From the NCBI GenBank assembly GCA_030765065.1, contig CM060979.1, positions 18,381,001 through 18,445,000 on the forward strand: DNA of 64,000 nt. Reading direction: 5' to 3'. Under the pieces are notes generated by a model. It was given only the letters and a program-made list of their open reading frames with translations, searched no databases and was not told where the DNA came from. Source of the DNA: Deroplatys truncata. Lineage: Eukaryota > Arthropoda > Insecta > Mantodea > Mantidae. Made by a program: the position numbers and the translations under genes. This document shows positions 59,050-64,000 of the stretch, piece after piece; position 1 is the first letter of the stretch, and the number at the start of each line of letters is the position of its first letter.

Positions 59050-59051
59050 TA

Positions 59052-59955
59052 CACTGCCGTTTGTGAAAATTGCATCGCCACGAAGGAAACGCAAGAATTC
59101 AATGAATTTAATACCACAGGTTAGGTACATGACAAGTAACAAATGATACACTTTTCAAATCTATACATGGCCTTTGAGCCCTAATATTCAGTATGTGGTG
59201 TGGCCTCCATGCGCTGCAATTAGAGGTACTATACGCCGTGGCATTGAATCAAAAAGGTTCTGAATAAGTTCCTGAGGGATTTCCCTCCACGCAGCTTGTA
59301 TTCGAGCCCACAAATCTGTGACGCATCAGATGCCGACCAACCATATCCCAGACATGTTCGATGGGCGACATGTCAGGCGAACGTGCAGGCCAGGGAAGCA
59401 ATGGTACCCGTCGCTCTTCAAAGAAGGCTTGTACATAACTCGCAATATTTGGCCGGGCACTGTCCTGTTTAAATGTGGCCTGTGGAGATGCCTGAAGCAG
59501 GCGGAGTACCATAGGCTATACAACCACCGTTAGGTACCGGCTGCTGTTCAAAGTGCCCTCAATTCGTAGGAGGCGAGATCGGTTGTTGTAACCAACGGCG
59601 CCCCAAACCATCACACCTGATGTTTGTCCGCTATGCCGCTCAACAATGCAGTCCTCCAGCTTGCGCTCACCACGGTACCGCCGGACACGTATACGGCCAT
59701 CACTATAGGACACGTTGGAGCGGAACTCGTCCGAAGAGACTACATTTTGCCATTCAGCACCCCAGTGACGGAGTTCACGTGCCCATTGCAGCAAGCTCTT
59801 CCGAGCTTGTGGTTTCTGGACAATGGAAGCCGACGTAATGGCATGCATGCAACCAGTCCAAACTGCAGCAGATGACGACGAACAGTTGATGCAGACAAGT
59901 TGACATCTGTTGCAGTGCTCCAGAGCCGAGCCAACACTGTGGATGAAGCTGTACG
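59052..59955 (-). mobile_element. Tc1-family transposon, truncated at its 5' (coding start) end
   Basis: The right-hand element end is at 59052 (CACTGCCGTTTGTGAAAATT after TA at 59050-59051). The other end is missing: coding similarity stops near 59955 inside the second DNA-binding helix region. It is distinct from the Tc1 copy at 7999. Confidence 0.8.
59180..59950 (-). pseudogene. Tc1-type transposase pseudogene (DD34E), N-terminus missing
   Basis: LSASTVRRHLLQFGLVACMP (helix-turn-helix), SSDEFRSNVSYSDGRIRVRR (first Asp; the usual W before SDE is Ser), GVMVWGAVGYNNRS, FKQDSARPNIASYVQAFFEE (second Asp) and ARSPDMSPIEHVWDMVGRHL (Glu after 34 residues). At least three frameshifts occur: after the helix-turn-helix, before the second Asp and after GRHL. 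Confidence 0.88.
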
Positions 59956-59959
59956 GGTA

Positions 59960-61065
59960 ACAAAAAGTGGCTAAAAACAAACAATACTTCATATATTCAA
60001 CTCACTATTAGAAAAATACCCGACACTTGTATTAGTGCATATTACGATACTAATATCGAATTTTACAGGCGTTTCAGGGAGAAGTGTAACCAAAGTAAGC
60101 ACGGAATATAAACAGACATAATAAAACATATGTAGAAGAGGAGAACAAAATGTGGGAATTGTTTTAAGTGCGACAGTGCTGTGGAATTGTGGATAAGCTT
60201 GTCATTATTTTGGAGAGTAGTTCTGATTCCGATATGGCAGCTGTGTCATCTTCGGAGGATTCAGATTTGGGTGTTGCACTTTTTCCCGAGGATTGTGATT
60301 AACGTAAGTAAAATGTTCATTGCCGCATACTTATAAAATCGATTGTTACCTCAGGTTGCATTTTGAACTATGATTCTCACACAGGGCGCGTTTTTATAGA
60401 GTTAAATAGTGTTCAACAAGCACGTGAGAGGGGATGAAGCAGCCATTAGGGGGCGGGGATTGCGAACTACTTTCCCGCGGATAATACAAAGAGTTTGTTT
60501 TCAGTGAAAGGCACTCTGGATTGGAATGGACAGTAGTAAGGTACATAGCTTCTTTAAAAAACAAAAACCAACCACCAACCATTGCAAAAGTGCTATAAGC
60601 TGTAAACAGTGACCCCGACAGTGTTAAGACTTCCTACCAACCACTGCATGATGAACCCCGTAGAAATGGTGGAAGGGAACGAATCGTTGGAAGGAATTTC
60701 CACGTTACCAGGCCCTGATTAGGTATGTGAAATACTTGTTTCGAAGTTTGCAGGCCAGTACAGCCTTTCAAACAGAATCTGGGCCAAAGAGTTTATACGC
60801 CGTATTTATCAATATTTGTCCGCTGGAACTATATCGTGTCCTTCTTCCCCTAAATGATATGGAGTTGTAAAACTTGAACAGAATCTTGTTGCAGTCATGT
60901 TGCACTTTTATAACTTTGTGACGTGAGAAAATGTAATATTCTAGAATTTAGCGCTACGTGAGCATCGGAAAATACTGTTCTCATCGTTGACAACGTTGAC
61001 AGGTGCACATATTCCCACGTGGTCACTACAATAGTGCGACTATTCCTCCATTTACAGGTGCCAGC
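59960..61065. other. No recognised gene; one short acidic open frame
   Basis: 60180-60302 (+) reads SSSDSDMAAVSSSEDSDLGV then ALFPEDCD and a stop, followed at once by GTAAGTA, which looks like a 5' splice site. This may be chance. No other coding signal. Confidence 0.3.
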
Positions 61066-61085
61066 AGAGTAATACATTTCGCTTT

Positions 61086-61917
61086 TTACTTTCTCTACTA
61101 CGTATAGTAAGTAGGGGAAGTATTGTATTCCACCCAAAAATTCGATACCGAGATTTCACCGGAAATACATGTTTTGAGACCCCCTGAATCCAATAAAAGC
61201 ATTTTTGGAAACGTGTCTGTGTGTGTCTGTATGTCTGTGTGTGTGTGTGTCTGTGAACAGCATAACTCAGAAACGAACAGTTGGATAAACACCAAACTTG
61301 GTATTTAGGTTCAGTATCTTCCAGAGATGCGACACGAAGGTTTTCAACAAAATCCCCCCACTCCAAATTACCCATTACATGGAACATTTTTTTAAAAATA
61401 TTAATTTTCTCAAAAATGGCTCTAACGATGTTGATTAAAATATAATATGTTTAAGATATTTTCATGACAAATGAAATGTACATCTCGAATTTTCTGGGAA
61501 TGTCTCCAAAAGTATTCTTCACTATGAACGACTTTTGCATAACTGGTAAACCATAAGAGATAGACAAAATTTTACGACACAAAAAAATGTAGAACGCGTT
61601 AAAACACAGAATTTATGTCATATACATTTTTGTTGTTGAGTGAACCATTTTCGAGATATTGCTTGTTATTCCCTTAAATTTTCCAATACTTATACTCTAT
61701 CTCAAATTCGTTATTCATTTTTTTTGTCTTGGTAATGCAAAGAGAATGGAATACTCCACATAGCAACCAGCTCTTAAAATATTTGACTATCGCTTAAATA
61801 CTACCATATTCCCCTTGCACCTACTAGAAAATTAGCAATAAGATTAACATGACGCATATGGAGAGTAAGCGTTTGTAAAAATAGTTTCTACAAGAGTAGA
61901 GAAAGTCATGTGAGTGC
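61086..61917 (-). mobile_element. Family A1 copy with 15-bp flanking duplication, reverse
   Basis: Hairpin end at 61088 and the far terminus truncated at GTCATGTGAGTGC (the last ~12 bp of the family are absent). AATACATTTCGCTTT occurs at 61071-61085 and again at 61918-61932. In forward orientation the duplication starts AAAG and the missing bases are at the 5' end. Confidence 0.92.
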
Positions 61918-61934
61918 AATACATTTCGCTTTCT

Positions 61935-62255
61935 TTACATCGATCCCTATTCTTACAATAATTCCCTAGATGAAGTTACATGGTATCGTATGCTTTTAGT
62001 TTACATTGAGGTCTATTTCCCCCATACCAGCCGTAGAGACGCTTCCTCTCGCCACCGAATCACATCCATATGTGTGCGTTCTAAGGATATCATGGTCAAC
62101 ATGGCTAACCACCACCAATAACAACTGCGTGATCCTGCAACACGCAGCATCTTGGTAGGAGCGTTTGACAGCTTTGCTAGTAATGCACTATGGGTTTTGC
62201 AGGGTTGAAGTCTGCGAATATCGCAACTAAACGACGGTGAACGTATAAACAAAAT
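61935..62255. other. No recognised feature
   Basis: Possibly more of the decayed LINE that becomes recognisable at 62262, but no motif can be named here. Confidence 0.35.
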
Positions 62256-62261
62256 ATATGG

Positions 62262-62404
62262 GGAGCCGAATTGTGTTACCACGCACATACAAATCTAGCA
62301 TACAACTTAAACTGGACTACGGATCTATAGTTTACAATTCAGCAAGTACCACAGCTCTTCACACCAGTCCCAGAGAGAGCCTACAAATTGAAGCTAAAGT
62401 ATTT
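62262..62404 (+). pseudogene. Non-LTR retrotransposon: reverse transcriptase C-terminal part, left of the LTR
   Basis: IQLKLDYGSIVYNSASTTAL then PRESLQIEA matches the 'SKLDYG-x-x-VYGSA' and 'SPVESLYVEAGE' blocks that follow the RT catalytic domain in Jockey-group elements. The frame joins 63312 once the LTR and one 4-bp duplication are ignored. Confidence 0.82.
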
Positions 62405-63311
62405 TGTTGTATTGTATTTCAACTGTTGGGGAGCCGAACTTGAAGTAGTTGCAACCGCACGTATAGTAAAAAGTTTCCGGTGGCCATCGCCCCAAATGTA
62501 CTTTCGGGTGGCCTTTGCCCCCCCAAAACTGTTTAAAAAATATTAACTTTGTAATGTTTTACTATTTCTTTAAATATTATATATTTATGTTTGCCTCGAC
62601 TACGTCAGTATTTATATTTTTTTAGAGGCATGAATGTCTTAGCACGGAGTGGTGCGACTGAGGAATGTAGGCTTACACAGATTATAATTTTACTTCACTC
62701 ATTTTATTAATGCTTGATACGATTTAAATAAACACTTCACTGATATAGAAAGCTGTGAGATGTATTTTATTAATTACTTGCACTTTTTAGCACGTAAACT
62801 ATTTTTGTCTCACACGAATACGTATTAAATTTCTCGAGGACGCACCCCGCGTCCGGTTTGGAACACTGTCTACAAGTACCGGACTTCTGAATTTGTAAAT
62901 TTTGCTATATTTCAGTTCCTGATTGGCTAATCCTACTCCAATAGAATACCTTCATTTAACTAAAGTTTTTCTGGTTGTTGATTGGCTATTTATTAAACTG
63001 TCTCAAAAATTACATTATTGTTGCTCCAAGAATTACCAGTAGTATTATTACTTTCTAATTCATTATTGCCTCAAGGTTACCTCATTGTTAGCAACTTTTA
63101 ACCTATTATTCTCACAGATCCTACATTATTAAATTACGTAATACATTCACCTAACATTATTACACATGTATGCAATAATATAAACATATATAATGACTGT
63201 AATATACACTTTTTATATATTGTTTTACACACATATATTGCTTTAAGGTTATTGAATTTATATATTATATAATTTGACTGAAATCATTTAAATGTTAAAA
63301 ATACTGCCTCA
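62405..63311 (-). mobile_element. Solo LTR-like element (family C) inside a LINE
   Basis: TGTTGTATTGTATTTC ... ATACTGCCTCA, 907 bp, flanked by ATTT (62401-62404) and ACTT (63312-63315), one mismatch. The primer-binding-site-like end segment is shorter than in 49076. Confidence 0.85.
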
Positions 63312-64000
63312 ACTTACGCTGCAAATTAGAAGAAAAATCACAAGTCTATCCTACGCATCACGTACTGCAACGAGACCATCATCTCTAGTCCACTCTTACA
63401 TATTTCCCATCAATAACATCGAAAATGCCACAGAATCAGTACAACCCTCAGATTTTCCAACTCGTCTCTCGGCGTACCTCAAGGAATTTAACATTACTCT
63501 GCCTAATACGCTCCCTTGTTTCATTGATTCAGATTATACGCAATGGAGACTCACATGCCCTTTTATCGATACATCATTAGCTAGGCAAGAAAAGTTTTCA
63601 ACAGATAGTTTACTTACAAAAGTCTGTTTAACGAATTGTGTACACTGTATTCAACACACACTCATATCTTCACCGATTGATCCACACTTGATGATAATGG
63701 ATGTGCAGCGGTATTCCGTGATTATACCATACAATATAGTCTTCCCAACTATCTTTATCTATTCTTGTGAATTGTTCGCGGTTTAATTCTCATTGGAACA
63801 TATGCTTACAAAAGATAACCCACGTAATTACATAATATTCTCCGACTCTTTGAGTGCTTTAATATCCTTCCAACAAACCTCAACTCCCCAAAACATCGTT
63901 AAAGAACTTCAGAAACTGTACAACCAAGTACTAATATCAGGTAAATCGGTATCATTCGCCTGGACTCCGTCTCATGTCGGAATTCAGGGAAATGAATCAG
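63312..64000 (+). pseudogene. Non-LTR retrotransposon: RT tail and RNase H domain, running off the window
   Basis: LTLQIRRKITSLSYASRTAT and PSSLVHSYIF continue the RT C-terminal region. After a frameshift and stop near 63786, another stretch gives NYIIFSDSLSALISFQ (first RNase H Asp) and VSFAWTPSHVGIQGNES (His motif), with the final Asp of the GNE-x-AD block beyond the window end. An ATG at 63292 lies in the LTR and is not a real start. Clade is probably Jockey/CR1. Confidence 0.85.

Noticed and set aside
63292-63786. 164-codon open frame as a host gene
   Set aside because: Its first 20 bases belong to the LTR and the rest is a LINE relic followed by a frameshift.

Overview
This 64 kb window looks like intergenic DNA from a large, repeat-rich arthropod genome, most likely an insect. 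The reasons are AT-rich sequence, no continuous host gene, several mariner and Tc1 transposon families, non-LTR retrotransposon debris, a tRNA-derived SINE and a Penelope-like fragment. The taxon is an inference from repeat content; nothing here fixes species or order. I found no convincing host protein-coding gene, rRNA, functional tRNA or CRISPR array. Every recognisable coding sequence is a broken piece of a transposable element.

Two non-coding families dominate. Family A (recent subfamily A1, older subfamily A2) is about 0.85 kb and occurs more than 25 times in both orientations. It starts TCTGATGTG, carries an 11-12 bp motif near one end that is repeated inverted inside a hairpin at the other end, and has a CA microsatellite at a fixed place about 150 bp before that hairpin. 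It sits in A/T runs, often inside other copies of itself. Family C is a 0.8-1.1 kb LTR-like element with TG...CA ends. Nine copies are present, all solo. Three (31093, 42190, 56587) have perfect 4-bp target duplications in otherwise uninterrupted flanks, one (4544) has a perfect duplication inside an A2 copy, and four more have duplications with one mismatch.

Layout. 0-5.5 kb: A copies, a SINE tail, two LTRs and a LINE reverse-transcriptase end. 5.5-8 kb: mostly unassigned. 8.0-9.2 kb: a complete but dead Tc1-type element. 9.8-15.7 kb: A copies, a chromodomain-like fragment and a LINE RNase H relic. 16.5-18.7 kb: a mariner split by a solo LTR. 19-28 kb: the densest nest of A and LTR copies. 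28.9-30.1 kb: a second mariner. 31-34 kb: an LTR and a duplicated unknown segment. 34.2-36.3 kb: a deleted mariner and another DDE transposase relic split by a SINE. 39.3-41.3 kb: two SINEs, one carrying a fold-back MITE. 42.2-43.3 kb: the best-bounded LTR. 44-56 kb: more A copies, an LTR, and a Penelope-like insertion with a hammerhead-ribozyme-like core. 56.6-64 kb: two LTRs, a truncated Tc1 relic, one A1 copy with a 15-bp flanking duplication, and a LINE RT/RNase H relic running off the window.

Nothing here forms a working gene set. The order of insertion can be read directly: A2, mariners, Tc1 and LINEs are oldest; LTRs interrupt A2, mariner and LINE; A1 interrupts LTRs, A2 and other A1 copies. 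The most interesting system is family A1. Its structure resembles Helentron-type non-autonomous elements (terminal hairpin, subterminal inverted repeat, internal microsatellite), but some copies have flanking duplications that fit target-primed retroposition better.
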